Shown: positions 35,992 to 46,400 of the stretch, in pieces
Position numbering within the stretch: the stretch's first letter is position 1
Layout: every line of letters begins with the position of its first letter
Notes under the pieces: generated by a model
Told to the model about the DNA's origin: nothing
The model's input: the letters and a program-made list of their open reading frames with translations, nothing else
The model's database searches: none
Program-made: the position numbers and the translations under genes
Assembly (NCBI RefSeq): GCF_023721815.1
Contig: NZ_JAMDLI010000006.1
Coordinates: 268,773 to 332,772 of the forward strand
Length of the DNA stretch: 64,000 bases
Reading direction: 5' to 3'
DNA from: Pleomorphomonas sp. JP5
GTDB taxonomy: Bacteria; Pseudomonadota; Alphaproteobacteria; Rhizobiales; Pleomorphomonadaceae

Positions 35992-37490
35992 GCAGGCGCC
36001 CAGGCCGCTTCGCGCAGCTTGCCGAGCGACCACTCGCCGATCGGCCGGGTCGTTCCGTCGCACCGGCCGTGACGGAAGATGGCGACGCGGTCGCACACCT
36101 CCATCAGCTCTTCCTCCTCGCTGGAGACCACGATGATGCAGCGCCCCTCGTCGGCGAGCCGGCGAATGATGTCGTAGATGTCGCCCTTGGCGCCGATGTC
36201 GACGCCCTTGGTCGGCTCATCGAGCAGCACCACGTCGGCGTTCTGCTCGATGATGCGGCCGAGCAGCACCTTCTGCTGGTTGCCGCCCGACAGCGACCGC
36301 GCCGGCGCGTCGAACCGGCCGAGCGTGCCGATCCTGTCCAGCGTCGCCACGGCCGAGGCGCGCGAGCCCGCGACGTTGACGAGGCCGCCCGAGCGGTAGC
36401 GATCGAGCGTCGACAGCACGACGTTCTTCCAGGCCGACATCATCGGCACGAAACCGTCGATCTTGCGTTCCTCGGTCAGGAAGGCGATGCCGCGCGCGAT
36501 GGCGCCTGCGGGATTGGTCGGCTTGTAGGGCTTGCCGCCCAGCTCGATGCTGCCGGCGAGAACCGGCTCCATGCCGTAGAGCGTGCGTAGGAAGCGGGTG
36601 CGGCCGGCGCCGACGAGACCGTAGAGGCCGAGCACCTCGCCCCGACGCGCTTCGAGGTCGGCCCCCTTCAGCCGCTTGCCGGCGAGGCCGCGCACGGACA
36701 CCATCACCTCGCCCTCACCCTCGGCAGCGCGGCGTTCCACCTTGGGGCCGGAGCGGACGTGGGCGTCGCCGACGATGGCGTCGACGATCGCCTGCTTGTT
36801 GGCCGCTCCCCCCTCATCGCGATAGACCACCTTACCGCCGGAGAGCACGGTGACCTCGTCGGAAACCGGCAGCACCTCGTCGAGCTTGTGCGAGACAAGG
36901 ACGATGCCGATGTGGCGCTCGACCGCGATGCGGCGGACGCTGTCGAGCAGCTCCTTCGACTGGCGGCCGTCGAGCGCCGTGGTCGGCTCGTCGAGGAACA
37001 GGAAGCGCGCCTTGCCGTCGAGGTTGGCGATCACCTCGATCAGCTGCTTCTCGGGGTGGGAGAGTTCCTTGACCGGCCGGGCCACGTCGATCTTCAACCC
37101 GTAGGATGCGAGGAGATCGCGCGTGTAGTCGTTCATGGCGGGGGTGTCCCGAAGCCCGCGCCGCATCATCTCGCGGCCGAGAAACAGGTTTTCCGCCACC
37201 GTCAGGTTGGGGATGAGGCGAAGCTCCTGGTAGACGCAGCCGATCCCCTTGGCGAGCGCCTCGCGGGGAGAGCCGAAGGACAATGCCTCGCCACCGAGCG
37301 ACAGCGTGCCGCGATCATGCGGCTGGGCGCCGGCCAGGATCTTCAACAGCGTCGACTTGCCGGCGCCGTTGTGGCCGAGAAGACCGTGGATCGTGCCGGG
37401 CCGAACCTCGAAATCGACGCCGTGCAACACCACGACACCGGCGAAGGCCTTCACGATGCCCTTCGCCTGGTAGCTGATCGCTGTGGTCAT
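35988..37490 (-). CDS. Sugar ABC importer ATPase (RbsA-like, duplicated)
   Basis: A 500-residue ATPase with two nucleotide-binding domains. The first has Walker A GHNGAGKST and Walker B FLFLDEP; the second has GLVGAGRT in place of Walker A, a degenerate form normal for RbsA/XylG/AraG, plus LSGGNQQKVLLGR and VVLLDEPTKGVD. AGGAGG precedes the ATG. It works with the permease at 38724 and the binding protein at 37695. Confidence 0.93.
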   Translation of the reverse strand: MTTAISYQAKGIVKAFAGVVVLHGVDFEVRPGTIHGLLGHNGAGKSTLLKILAGAQPHDRGTLSLGGEALSFGSPREALAKGIGCVYQELRLIPNLTVAENLFLGREMMRRGLRDTPAMNDYTRDLLASYGLKIDVARPVKELSHPEKQLIEVIANLDGKARFLFLDEPTTALDGRQSKELLDSVRRIAVERHIGIVLVSHKLDEVLPVSDEVTVLSGGKVVYRDEGGAANKQAIVDAIVGDAHVRSGPKVERRAAEGEGEVMVSVRGLAGKRLKGADLEARRGEVLGLYGLVGAGRTRFLRTLYGMEPVLAGSIELGGKPYKPTNPAGAIARGIAFLTEERKIDGFVPMMSAWKNVVLSTLDRYRSGGLVNVAGSRASAVATLDRIGTLGRFDAPARSLSGGNQQKVLLGRIIEQNADVVLLDEPTKGVDIGAKGDIYDIIRRLADEGRCIIVVSSEEEELMEVCDRVAIFRHGRCDGTTRPIGEWSLGKLREAAWAPA

Positions 37491-37592
37491 CCCCGCCCTC
37501 CTCTATCGCGATGATGGGCGCGCGGGCCCTCGGGTCCGCGCGACGCTGTTGCTGGCTCAGTTGGTCGTTTGTTGTCGCTACAAGTCTGGCCT

Positions 37593-37682
37593 GAAATCCG
37601 CTGGGGTGCGCCATCCCTGGGCATCCGCTTGGCCCGAAAAGTCTGCAACTTTTCGGGCGGATGCCCGCCCCAGCAGGATTTC
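37593..37682. repeat. Nested palindromic repeat, copy D, inside an ABC operon
   Basis: Outer arms GAAATCC and GGATTTC, then CGCTGGGG/CCCCAGC, enclose the inner module GGGCATCCGC/GCGGATGCCC with CCGAAAAGT/ACTTTTCGG (37619-37666). It lies between the binding-protein gene (stop at 37695) and the ATPase gene. This position recalls REP elements between malE and malF that raise the relative yield of the binding protein. Confidence 0.85.
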
Positions 37683-37694
37683 TGGACAGGCGGC

Positions 37695-38648
37695 TCAGTA
37701 GGCCTTGTCGACAGTTTCGGCCGCATTGTCCTTGTTGACGAGCAGCGGCGGGCTGTCGATCACCGGCGCCAGGGTCTCGCCGTCGAGATACTTCTTGATG
37801 TTCTCGACCTGGATCTGGGCGAGCTTGGCGGGCTCCTGGATGGCGCCGGCCTTGAGGATCGAGTTGTCCTCGATGTGCTTGACGCCCAGCTTGTCGACGA
37901 AGGCGTAGAGCTTCACGTCCTCGCGGCCGATCTGCTGGATGGCGGCGATGGCGCCGAGGGCGGCCGGCTCGGTGTCCGAATAGACCACGGTGATGTCGGG
38001 GTTGCCCTGCAGCATCTCGGTGGTCACCTTGAGCGAGGTGGTCTCCTCGACCTTGCCGTTGACCAGCGCCACGAACTTGACGTTCGGGTTGGACGCCAGC
38101 GCCTCCTTGAAGCCGTCGTCGCGGGTGTTGGCCGACACCGAGGTCGGCTCGCCGACGATGCCGATGACGGCCGAGCCGGTCGGCCCGATGTCCTTGAGAA
38201 GCTGCTGGCCGATGTAGACGCCGCCGGCCTTCTGGTCGGTCTGCACGGCCTGGACGACGGTGAGATTCTCCGCCTTGAGGCCTTCGGGGTCGGGCAGCAG
38301 GTTGATGGTGAACACAGGGATCTTGGCCTGGTTCAGCTCGGCCACCGAGGCGACGCACGGCCCCGACGAGACGCAGTTGAGGGCCACGGCGCTGACGCCC
38401 TGCTGGGCGAAGGTCTGCACCTGCGACAGCTGCTTGGCTTCGTCGTTGTCGGCGATGAGCACGCGCACCTCGAAGCCCTGGTCGGCGCCGTTCTGCTCGA
38501 AGCTCTTCTTCATCGCGACATAGTAGGGGTTGGTCAGGTTGGGCAGGGCGACGCCCAGCACCGGCTTGTCGGCCGCATGGGCAGAGGCTGCGAACAGCAG
38601 CGATGCGCCGATGGCGGTCAGGGCGGTATTCCTCCAGAGGTCCTTCAT
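37695..38648 (-). CDS. Sugar ABC importer substrate-binding protein (RbsB-like)
   Basis: A 317-residue periplasmic binding protein (peripla_BP_4 type). A signal peptide (about 1-25, ASAHA-AD) precedes LGVALPNLTNPYYVAMKKSF, the typical opening of sugar-binding proteins of this class. GGAGGAG precedes the ATG at 38648. Context suggests a pentose, ketose or polyol ligand. Confidence 0.92.
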   Translation of the reverse strand: MKDLWRNTALTAIGASLLFAASAHAADKPVLGVALPNLTNPYYVAMKKSFEQNGADQGFEVRVLIADNDEAKQLSQVQTFAQQGVSAVALNCVSSGPCVASVAELNQAKIPVFTINLLPDPEGLKAENLTVVQAVQTDQKAGGVYIGQQLLKDIGPTGSAVIGIVGEPTSVSANTRDDGFKEALASNPNVKFVALVNGKVEETTSLKVTTEMLQGNPDITVVYSDTEPAALGAIAAIQQIGREDVKLYAFVDKLGVKHIEDNSILKAGAIQEPAKLAQIQVENIKKYLDGETLAPVIDSPPLLVNKDNAAETVDKAY

Positions 38649-38723
38649 CTTACTCCTCCAAGCTTGATGCTTTGGTTGTCCGGCCCGCATGGACGATGCC
38701 GCGGCGCCGCTTTCGGGCGGAAT

Positions 38724-39746
38724 TCACTTCCCGCCGGAAATCTTCTCCTTGAGCAGCCTCACCCACGGGAGGGACAGGCGGCTCGAAGTCCGCATGGTGT
38801 CGAAGGTCACGCCCACCAGGATGATCACGCCGATCACCAGGGGCTGCCAGTAGGCGTTGACGTTCAGCACGTTCATGAGGTTGGAAATGGTGGCGATCAG
38901 CGTCGCGCCGATCATGGCGCCATAGATGGTGCCGATGCCGCCGAACAGGCTGACGCCGCCGACCACCGCGCCGGCGATCGAGAAGAACAGCTCGTCACCG
39001 CGCCCGGCCGTCGGGTAGCCGGTCATCAGGCGCGACCCGTAGATCAGGCCGCCGCAAGCGCCGCAGAAGCCGGCAATGGCGTAGACGAGAATGGTAATGC
39101 GCGAGGTGTTGACGCCGGCGAGCCGCGCCGCCTCGGCATTGCCGCCAACGGCCAGGATATGGGTGCCCGTCACGCTCCGCTTGATGAACACGGCGGCGAC
39201 CGCGATGGCGATGGCGAGCGCGATCACCGGGAAGGGTATGCCGAAGAACCGCGCCTGACCGATCATGCGATAGCCGAACTGCATCACGCGGATCGACTCG
39301 GCGCCGGTGATGATCTGCGGGATCGAGGCTGCGACGCCCATCATGGCGAAGGTGACAATGAACGGCGGCACGCCGGTCTTGTCGATGATCAGGCCGTTGA
39401 CCGCGCCGGCCATCGCCCCCACCGCCAGCACCAGGAGCGAGGCCACCGGCCAGGGCAGCCCCAGCGTTTCCATGAACACGGCGGCCAACACGCAGGTCAT
39501 CGCCACCACCGAACCGCAGGACAGGTCGATGCCGCCGGTGAACAGCACGAAGCTCTGCCCCAGGCAGAGGAAGCCGATCACCGCGCCGTTGAGCAGCAGC
39601 ACGAAGATGTTGGACAGCGTCAGGAAATTCGGCGACGCGAGAGCTCCGCCGGCCAGCACGACCAGCAGCACGAAGGCGATGCCGGCCTCGGCGGGAATCC
39701 GGATGGTGTTTGCCGCCTTGGCTGGCAGCTGAGTGGCGTTGGTCAT
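38724..39746 (-). CDS. Sugar ABC importer permease (RbsC-like)
   Basis: A 340-residue permease with about ten helices and the BPD_transp_2 signature (GGIDLSCGSVVAM; GNAEAARLAGVNT). GGGAGG precedes the ATG. In the operon it lies between the kinase and the binding protein. Confidence 0.93.
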   Translation of the reverse strand: MTNATQLPAKAANTIRIPAEAGIAFVLLVVLAGGALASPNFLTLSNIFVLLLNGAVIGFLCLGQSFVLFTGGIDLSCGSVVAMTCVLAAVFMETLGLPWPVASLLVLAVGAMAGAVNGLIIDKTGVPPFIVTFAMMGVAASIPQIITGAESIRVMQFGYRMIGQARFFGIPFPVIALAIAIAVAAVFIKRSVTGTHILAVGGNAEAARLAGVNTSRITILVYAIAGFCGACGGLIYGSRLMTGYPTAGRGDELFFSIAGAVVGGVSLFGGIGTIYGAMIGATLIATISNLMNVLNVNAYWQPLVIGVIILVGVTFDTMRTSSRLSLPWVRLLKEKISGGK

Positions 39747-39763
39747 GATTCCTCCCTAAAGGC

Positions 39764-41218
39764 TCAAGCCGTCTCGGCTAACCGCCGTGCCCGGCGATAG
39801 GCCTCCCTCACGCCGTCCGCCTCCGCGGCGACGTCGGCCCTCGGCTCGGCGACGATCTGGTAATGCGGCATCCACGCCTCGGCGACGTCCGAGGCCGTGC
39901 GACCGGTCACCGCCGCCGCGGCCTGCACGGCAGCGCCGGCCGCCGCCGCCTCGGGCAGGTCGCACGTCCAGACCGGCCGTCCGGTCAGGTCGGCGAGGAT
40001 CTGCCGGTAGGCCCGCGATCGCGAGGCGCCGCCGGTGACGATCAGGCGGCCGTCGGTCCTGAGGCCGTGCGACACCAGCAGGTCCCCTCCTTCCAGTAGA
40101 CCTGAGATGACGCCCTCGACCGCCGCGCGGGCCATCTGCCCGGGGGTGACGTCGCTGCGCAATCCGCTCAGGAAACCGGTGGCGTTGGGCAGGTCCGGTG
40201 TCCGCTCGCCGTCGAGATAGGGCACCAGCACCAGCCCGCGCGCGCCGGGCGGCGTTTCCAGCGCCATGTCGTCGAAGGCTTCGACGCCGACGCCGAGAAT
40301 GCGGCGGAAGGCATCGGTCACCTTGGCCGAGTTGAGCGTCGTCACCATCGGCAGGAACGCCTCGGTGGCGTCGGCATAGCCGTTGATGGCGCCGCTCTCG
40401 TCCTTGATGGCCACCGGCGTGCGGCCGTAGATGGTGCCGCTGGTGCCAAAGGAGATGACGAGGTCGCCCTCCTTTATGCCCATGCCCAGGGCGGCGGTCT
40501 GGTTGTCGCCCGATCCGGCGGCGACGGCGGCGCCGAGCAGGCCGTCGATGCCCGAAGCGGCCCGCACCTCGCCGGAGATCTCGCTGGAGCCGACGATGTC
40601 GGGCAGCACGCGCTCCCAGTCGATGCCCGGCACGGCCTGTTCGGCCAATTCAAAGTCCCAGGCGTTGCGGAAGGGATCGAAATAGCCGGTGCCCGAGGAA
40701 ACGCCCCGCTCGGTGGCGGCACGGCCGGAAAGGCGGAACAGAATATAGTCGGACGGCAGCATGATGTGCCGCGCCCGGGCAACGAGGCCGGGGTGGACGC
40801 GCTCGGTCCAGGCCAGCTTGCTGACGGTCAGCGCCGGCGCCGGGATCGAGCCGGTGCGCTCGGCCCAGGCCTTCGGCGGCAGCCTGTCGCGCAGCCGGGC
40901 GGCGTCGGGCGCCGCCTCGGTGTCGTTCCAGAGCTTGGCGTCGCGCAGGGCGACGCCGTTCTCGTCCAGCATGACGAGGCCATGCCCCTGCCCGCCCACC
41001 GACACGGCCGCGATGCGCGGCACGAGGTCGGCGAGATCGGCGAAGGCGGCGCAAAGCGCCTGCCACCAGGCTTCCGGCGGCTGCTCGCTCACCGGCGGCG
41101 TCGTCGGCGGGTGCGGCTTGCGGGCCTCGCCAACCACGGCGCCGTCCTCGATCCGCCTCAGAACGACGGTGCTGGACTGGGTGGAAGAGTCGATACCGGC
41201 CACGAGATCGCGGGGCAT
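39764..41218 (-). CDS. FGGY-family carbohydrate kinase (xylulokinase-like)
   Basis: A 484-residue kinase. The N-terminal ATPase fold begins AGIDSSTQSSTVVL, the substrate region has GGQGHGLVMLD and LWNDTEA, and the C-terminal half has the FGGY landmarks GSGDNQTAALG, ISFGTSGT and VTGGASRSRAYRQILAD. It is closest in layout to XylB, which phosphorylates D-xylulose, but the pathway here may use another ketose or polyol. It lies 10 bases downstream of the SIS gene. Confidence 0.9.
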   Translation of the reverse strand: MPRDLVAGIDSSTQSSTVVLRRIEDGAVVGEARKPHPPTTPPVSEQPPEAWWQALCAAFADLADLVPRIAAVSVGGQGHGLVMLDENGVALRDAKLWNDTEAAPDAARLRDRLPPKAWAERTGSIPAPALTVSKLAWTERVHPGLVARARHIMLPSDYILFRLSGRAATERGVSSGTGYFDPFRNAWDFELAEQAVPGIDWERVLPDIVGSSEISGEVRAASGIDGLLGAAVAAGSGDNQTAALGMGIKEGDLVISFGTSGTIYGRTPVAIKDESGAINGYADATEAFLPMVTTLNSAKVTDAFRRILGVGVEAFDDMALETPPGARGLVLVPYLDGERTPDLPNATGFLSGLRSDVTPGQMARAAVEGVISGLLEGGDLLVSHGLRTDGRLIVTGGASRSRAYRQILADLTGRPVWTCDLPEAAAAGAAVQAAAAVTGRTASDVAEAWMPHYQIVAEPRADVAAEADGVREAYRRARRLAETA

Positions 41219-41228
41219 GGCGTCACCC

Positions 41229-41852
41229 TCAGTTGCTGCCGAGACGCTTCAGGCTCTTCTCCGCATCGCGTCCGACGGCGCCGGAGGGATGGGTGAACAG
41301 CAGGCTCTCCCAGGAATAGTCCCGGGCGATGCGCAGCATCTCGGCCAACACGTCGGTCACCGCCGCGGCGGCCAGCGAACTGCCGGTGGCGACGACGCCG
41401 CCGAGGTCGCCGTCGGCCGGCAGCTTCAGCGTGATGACATGGTCCGACAGCGCCGCCAGTTTCGACGCCGGATCGGCGGTGATGGCGATGACGCCGGAGC
41501 ACAGCGTCTTGGCGCGGGCGCAGAAATCGTTGAGTTCGGCCGAGCTGCCGCCCTTGGAGAGGGCCAGCACCACGTCGTCGGCCTGCAGCACGCCGAGGCC
41601 ACCATGCAGGCCGTCGCCGGGCGACAGGTAGAAGGCGGCGGCGCCGCAGACCGACAGGATGTGGGCGCCACGCGCCGCCACGTTGCCGGACGTGCCGCTG
41701 CCGGTCACCAGGATCTTGCCGCGGCAGGCGGCGAGATACCGGGCGACGGCGAGAAAATTGTCGTCGACGCTGTCGAGGATGGCTTCGATGGAAGCGGCGT
41801 CCGCGCGCACGACGGTCTTGGCCCGTTCGAGCCAATCTTGATCTGACTGCAT
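41229..41852 (-). CDS. SIS-domain sugar-phosphate isomerase (KdsD/GutQ-like)
   Basis: A 207-residue SIS protein (VTGSGTSGNVAARGAHILS; LSKGGSSAELNDF; ADPASKLAALSDHVI). Relatives interconvert ketose and aldose phosphates such as ribulose 5-phosphate and arabinose 5-phosphate. No CBS domains follow, unlike in KdsD. It is the first gene of the operon, 68 bases from a SorC-box candidate. Confidence 0.85.
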   Translation of the reverse strand: MQSDQDWLERAKTVVRADAASIEAILDSVDDNFLAVARYLAACRGKILVTGSGTSGNVAARGAHILSVCGAAAFYLSPGDGLHGGLGVLQADDVVLALSKGGSSAELNDFCARAKTLCSGVIAITADPASKLAALSDHVITLKLPADGDLGGVVATGSSLAAAAVTDVLAEMLRIARDYSWESLLFTHPSGAVGRDAEKSLKRLGSN

Positions 41853-41906
41853 GTATGCCTCCCTTGGCGAAAGGAGTCATACGACAGCCCAATCAGCATC
41901 GTCAAG

Positions 41907-41933
41907 TGAGTATGTGCATGCTCATTTGAGCGG
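41907..41933. promoter_or_regulatory. SorC-regulator box upstream of the sugar operon
   Basis: GCTCATTTGAGCGG (41920-41933) is repeated, with one change, as GCTCATTTGATCGG upstream of the SorC gene (42899-42912). It overlaps an imperfect 18-base palindrome starting TGAGTATG and ending GCTCA (41907-41924). Its presence at both promoters fits the regulator's own operator. Confidence 0.6.
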
Positions 41934-42884
41934 TTAGTAGCGGACAACCTCCCCCACCAGCCGGCGCGCGACGCTGGCATCGGTGATCAGCGTGGTGACC
42001 CAGCCGCCCTTCAGCACCGCCCGGATGGCATCGACCTTTTCGAGGCCGCCGCCGGCCACGATCCGCTCGGGAATGCGGCGAAGCTGCTCGGTGCTGAGGC
42101 AGAGGCCGACGCTGTCGAGCGGGCTGCCCACCGCCTGCCCGTCGGGGTCGATCAGCGTGGCGCAGATGTCGGCCTGCACGTTGTGCTTCAGCGCCTCGCG
42201 CCGCCAATCCTCCGGAAAGCCCGAGCAAAGACAGGATTCCTGCGGCCGCCACGAGCCGACGCCCACCACCAGCGCGTCGATCTTGTCGTAGCGCGACATG
42301 GCGTCGGCGATCGACGGTTCGGCCCTCAGCTTGCCCACCAGCTCGGGGTCTTCCACCCACATCGGCCCGAACAGCGGATAGGCGAGGCCGCCGGCGGCGC
42401 GGGCGAAGCGATGCACCAGTTCGGTGGGATTCTGCGACAAATCGAGCCGCGCCGGACTGCCGGCCGCCTGGACGACATCCACCTTGGCCAGCTTGGAGAT
42501 GGCCTTGGCGGCCGCCGCCAGCGTCCGCCCCCAGGAGAGGCCCAGAAGCTGCCCGTCGGTCAGCGTTTCCTCGAGGAAATCGGCGACCAGCAGCCCGAGC
42601 GGCTCGATCAGCGCGTTCGACGGCAGATCGGGGCCGTCCAGCACCAGCGCGACATTGAGGCCATAGGCCTCGCGCAGCCGCTCGGCCAGTTCGGTGTTGA
42701 GATCGCTCTGGTCGCGAATCTCGATGTGAACGATGCCCTCCTTGAGCGCCGTCTCGATCAGTCGCGCCACCTTGAACCGGGAAATGCCCAGCTTGTCGGC
42801 GATTTCCGACTTGGTCTGGTTCTCGAGGTAGTAGCGGCGCGCCACAAGGGAGGCCTGGAGTTTCTGGAGAGGGCGTTTTGGCAT
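41934..42884 (-). CDS. SorC/DeoR-type sugar-responsive regulator
   Basis: A 316-residue regulator. An N-terminal helix-turn-helix (ARRYYLENQTKSEIADKLGI, then SRFKVARLIETALKEGIV) is followed by the SorC sugar-binding domain (about 60-316; LGLSWGRTLAAAAKAI, VGSWRPQESCL). It controls the operon that follows on the same strand (41852 to 35338), probably responding to a phosphorylated sugar made by the kinase. Confidence 0.93.
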   Translation of the reverse strand: MPKRPLQKLQASLVARRYYLENQTKSEIADKLGISRFKVARLIETALKEGIVHIEIRDQSDLNTELAERLREAYGLNVALVLDGPDLPSNALIEPLGLLVADFLEETLTDGQLLGLSWGRTLAAAAKAISKLAKVDVVQAAGSPARLDLSQNPTELVHRFARAAGGLAYPLFGPMWVEDPELVGKLRAEPSIADAMSRYDKIDALVVGVGSWRPQESCLCSGFPEDWRREALKHNVQADICATLIDPDGQAVGSPLDSVGLCLSTEQLRRIPERIVAGGGLEKVDAIRAVLKGGWVTTLITDASVARRLVGEVVRY

Positions 42885-42898
42885 GTGGAAGTGTCTCC

Positions 42899-42912
42899 GC
42901 TCATTTGATCGG
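42899..42912. promoter_or_regulatory. SorC-regulator box, second copy
   Basis: GCTCATTTGATCGG lies 15 bases upstream of the SorC start and matches the box at 41920 in 13 of 14 positions, which suggests autoregulation. The stretch from 42913 to 43150 shows no gene. Confidence 0.55.
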
Positions 42913-43151
42913 AACTGCTATCACATTTGCAGAGCCGCGTGAGCCCGTATGACGAAAGAAAATGGTCGGATGCAACCGACAAGTGCTTGGCGCGTCCGGG
43001 CCTTGAGGGGCGGCCGATCCCCACCGTCCCGAGGTCTTGCGCCTGCACAGAGAGGACAGCTCGATGGTGAGGGAGCGTCATCTCGCAGCAGGCGCAATGG
43101 GCATCACGGGAGAGCCGAGAACAGGCTAAGCACCTGTTTCATATCAATTAA

Positions 43152-43412
43152 CTGTCATCCTGCGCTTCATGCGCAGGACCTCAGGACGAGATCGCTCCTC
43201 GGCCCCTATCACGCTCCATGACGCAAGGGCGCCCGATATGCCTCCCTTGCCCCTTTCTGCTCGAGGTCCTGCGCCTCACGCGCAGGATGACAGCATGATA
43301 CGTGCGGGAGCCTCTCTTGCTCACCGAAAGCGCAGCGGGAACACCACACATCTCCTTGTTTCATGTCCCTCTCCTGTCATCCTGCGCTTCATGCGCAGGA
43401 CCTCAGGACGAG
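43152..43412. repeat. Three hairpin repeats of the GTCATCCTG/CAGGACCTCAG family
   Basis: Copies at 43152-43190 and 43373-43412 (CTGTCATCCTGCGC, then GCGCAGGACCTCAGG) and an inverted copy at 43259-43294. The segment downstream of each direct copy shares a CCCTATCACGCTCC motif. This dispersed family recurs at 47842, 57580, 60262 and 63575. There is no gene between the SorC gene and the acyltransferase fusion. Confidence 0.85.
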
Positions 43413-43473
43413 TGGGGCTCCGAGGGCCCTATCACGCTCCCCCGAAGCCCAACCCATCAACCAGCCGGCAACG

Positions 43474-46400
43474 TCACACCCCGCCGGCCACCTTCTCCCT
43501 CACCAATCTCCCCAGCCCCGCGAAATCCGTCTTGCCGGAGCCGAGCAGCGGCAACGCCGGCACCACCAGCACCTCGCTCGGCATCATCAGCTCCGTCGCC
43601 CCGCGCTCGCGGGCAAATGCCATGAAACCGTCCCGCGTGGCGTCCTTCCGGTCGGTCACGAGAACAATCCGCTCGCCCTTCTTGGCATCCGGCACACTGG
43701 CGGCGGCCGACATCGCGTCCGGCCAGCACTGGGTGGCGAGCGCGTCGATGGCCGCCAGCGACACCATCTCTCCGCCGATCTTGGCGAAGCGCTTGGCGCG
43801 GCCCTTGATGGCGACGAAGCCGTCGTCGTCGAGCGCCACGATGTCGCCGGTGTCGTGCCAGCCGTCCTCGGGCGCTTCCAGCACGCCGGGGTTTTCCGCA
43901 CGGAGGTAGCCGAGCATGACGTTCGGCCCGCGCACGTGCATGCGCCCGCCCGCCTCGACGCCCTCCACCGGCTCAAGCCGATGCTCGACGCCCGGCAGCA
44001 GCCGCCCGACCGTGCCCGCCCGGTTGTGCATCGGCGTGTTGAGCGCCAGCACCGGCGCCGTCTCGGTCACGCCATAGCCCTCGAAGATGCGCAGGCCGAA
44101 CTTCTCGGCGTAGAGCTTGCGCGTCGTCTCCTTCACCGCCTCGGCGCCGGCCACCAAAAGCCGCAGCGAGCGGAAGTCGTAGGGGTGGGCCATGCGGCCA
44201 TAGCCGGAGAGAAACGTGTCGGTGCCGAACAGCACGGTGGCGTTGGTCTGGTAGACCAGCTCCGGGATGATCCGGTAGTGCAGCGGCGTCGGGTAGAGGA
44301 ACACCGGCACGCCCGAGACCAGCGGCAGGATCAGCCCGGCCGAAAGCCCGAAGGAATGGAAGATCGGCAGCGCGTTGAAGGCCGTGTCGGTGCGCGAGAA
44401 ATCGATGCGCGCCGCCACCTGCGCCACGTTGGCGAGAATGTTGCGGTGGCTGAGCACCACGCCCTTCGGCGTTCCTTCCGACCCCGAGGTGAACAGGATG
44501 GCCGCCGCATCGTCCGGCCCGGCCTTCCTCAGCCGCTTTCCCCAGTTGACCATGGCGTCCAGCTTGTCGGCCGTCGTCACCGTGGCGCGGATATCCTCCA
44601 GCCAGACGACCTTGACCGTGCCCTCGATGGCGGCGATCAGCGGCTCCAGCCGGCCCTTTTCCACGAACAGCCGCGAGGTCACGAACACCTTGGCCTTCGA
44701 CGCCGCACAGGCCGAGAGAATGTTCGCCGCGCCGGCCGTGAAGTTGATCATCGCCGGCACGCGACCCGCCGATTGCAGGCCGAGGAAGGCGGCGACGACG
44801 CCGACGGCGTTGGGCACCATCAGCGCCACCGTCTCGCCGGGCGCCGCCAGCGGCATGAGCTTGCGGCCGAGAATGCGCGCGCCCATCAGCATGCGCCGAT
44901 AGCTGAGCTTGCCGCCCACCGGGTCGCGCAGCGCCATGCGCCCGGCGCCGTGCTGGCGCGCCGCCGCCACCATCGCCTCGAAGATGGTGAGGTCGGTGTC
45001 GGTGGTGCGGAACATCATGTCCGACATGATGCCATAGAGCGCGTTGCCCGCCGCCTGCCGGCGCGCCTTGCCCTTCAAGTGCTCCGGCAAGGAAAGCCGC
45101 ACCGGCTCGGTGATGGTCACCGTCACCTTGGGGAACCAGCGGCGCTTCACCTGCAGCGAGTTGAGGCGGCTGAACACGGTCGATTCCAGCCCGGAAAGCC
45201 GCACCGGCACGATGGGCGCCTCGGCCTTGTCGGCGATCAGGCCGACGCCGTCATAGACCTTCATCAAGGTGCCGGTGACGGTGATCCGCCCCTCCGGGAA
45301 GATCACCAGCGTCTCGCCCGCCTTGACGGCGGCGATCAGCGACCGCGTCGCCAGCGGCTTCGTCGGGTCCAGCGGCATGGCGCGGGTAAAGCGCAGGAAG
45401 GGCTTCACCCACCACGCCTCGGCGATGGTGTGGTCGATGGCGAACACCGGGTCGCGGTCGAGCAGGGACACAGCCACCACCGCGTCGAGGAAGCTCGTAT
45501 GGTTGAGCGCCACGATCGCCCCCTCGCCGGCCGGCGGCAGGTTGGCGGTGCCGGTCACCTCCATGCGGAACACGGCGCGCAGCAGGATGGAGACGAAGTC
45601 GCTGAGCGGGTTGGTCGGCAGCACCTTGAAGATCCACACCGCCGCGCCGAAGGCGAAAAGGCCCAGCGCCACCAGCACCATGGGCACGCTGGCGCCGAGC
45701 GCCTGCCCCAGGGCCACGGTGCCGGCGCCGGCCACCATGAACAGCGCCGTCAACGCATTGATGGCGCCGACAACGCGGGCGCGGCGCGTGACCGGCGCCC
45801 AGTGCTGGGCGGCGGCGAAGGACGGCACGATGAACACGCCGCCGGCAATGGCCAGCGCCGAGAGATCGATGGCGGCATGGATGGCGCCGGGCCGGCCGAA
45901 GAACTCGGCGAGGCTGTCGGTAGCCGGGGCCGGCGTCAGGCCGGACAGCGTGAAGGCGAGATCCAGCGCCGCAAGGCCGATGGCGACGGAGGCCACCGGC
46001 ACCGGCAACAGCACGATGCGGCCGGCCGACAGCCATGCGCCGAGCGCCGAACCGACAGCGATCGACACCGCGAACACCGTGAGGTAGGCCGACACCGCCA
46101 CCTCGCGTCCGCCGAGAATGTCCTTCACGAAGGTCGGCATCAGCGCCATCGCCACCACGCCGAACATCCAGAACAGGCTGACCATCACGCCGGTGCGCCA
46201 CAGCCGCGCGTCGCCCCAGAGTTCGCCGATCAGACGCACGGTGGACCGGGCAACGTTGGCATCGATCACCGTCTCCGGCGCCGCCGCCCCCACCTTGGGC
46301 ACGTAGAGCGCGGCGATCCAGCTGCCGACGGCCAGCACCATCATGGCGACGCCGAACACCCATGGACCACCATAGGCGCCGGTGACGAAGCCGCCGGCAT

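Noticed and set aside
37569..39800. A 743-codon plus-strand open frame, and a similar one at 50242-52761.
   Set aside because: Both are antisense to well-supported genes (RbsB/RbsC-like and tail tubular protein B) and show the composition of GC-rich shadow frames.
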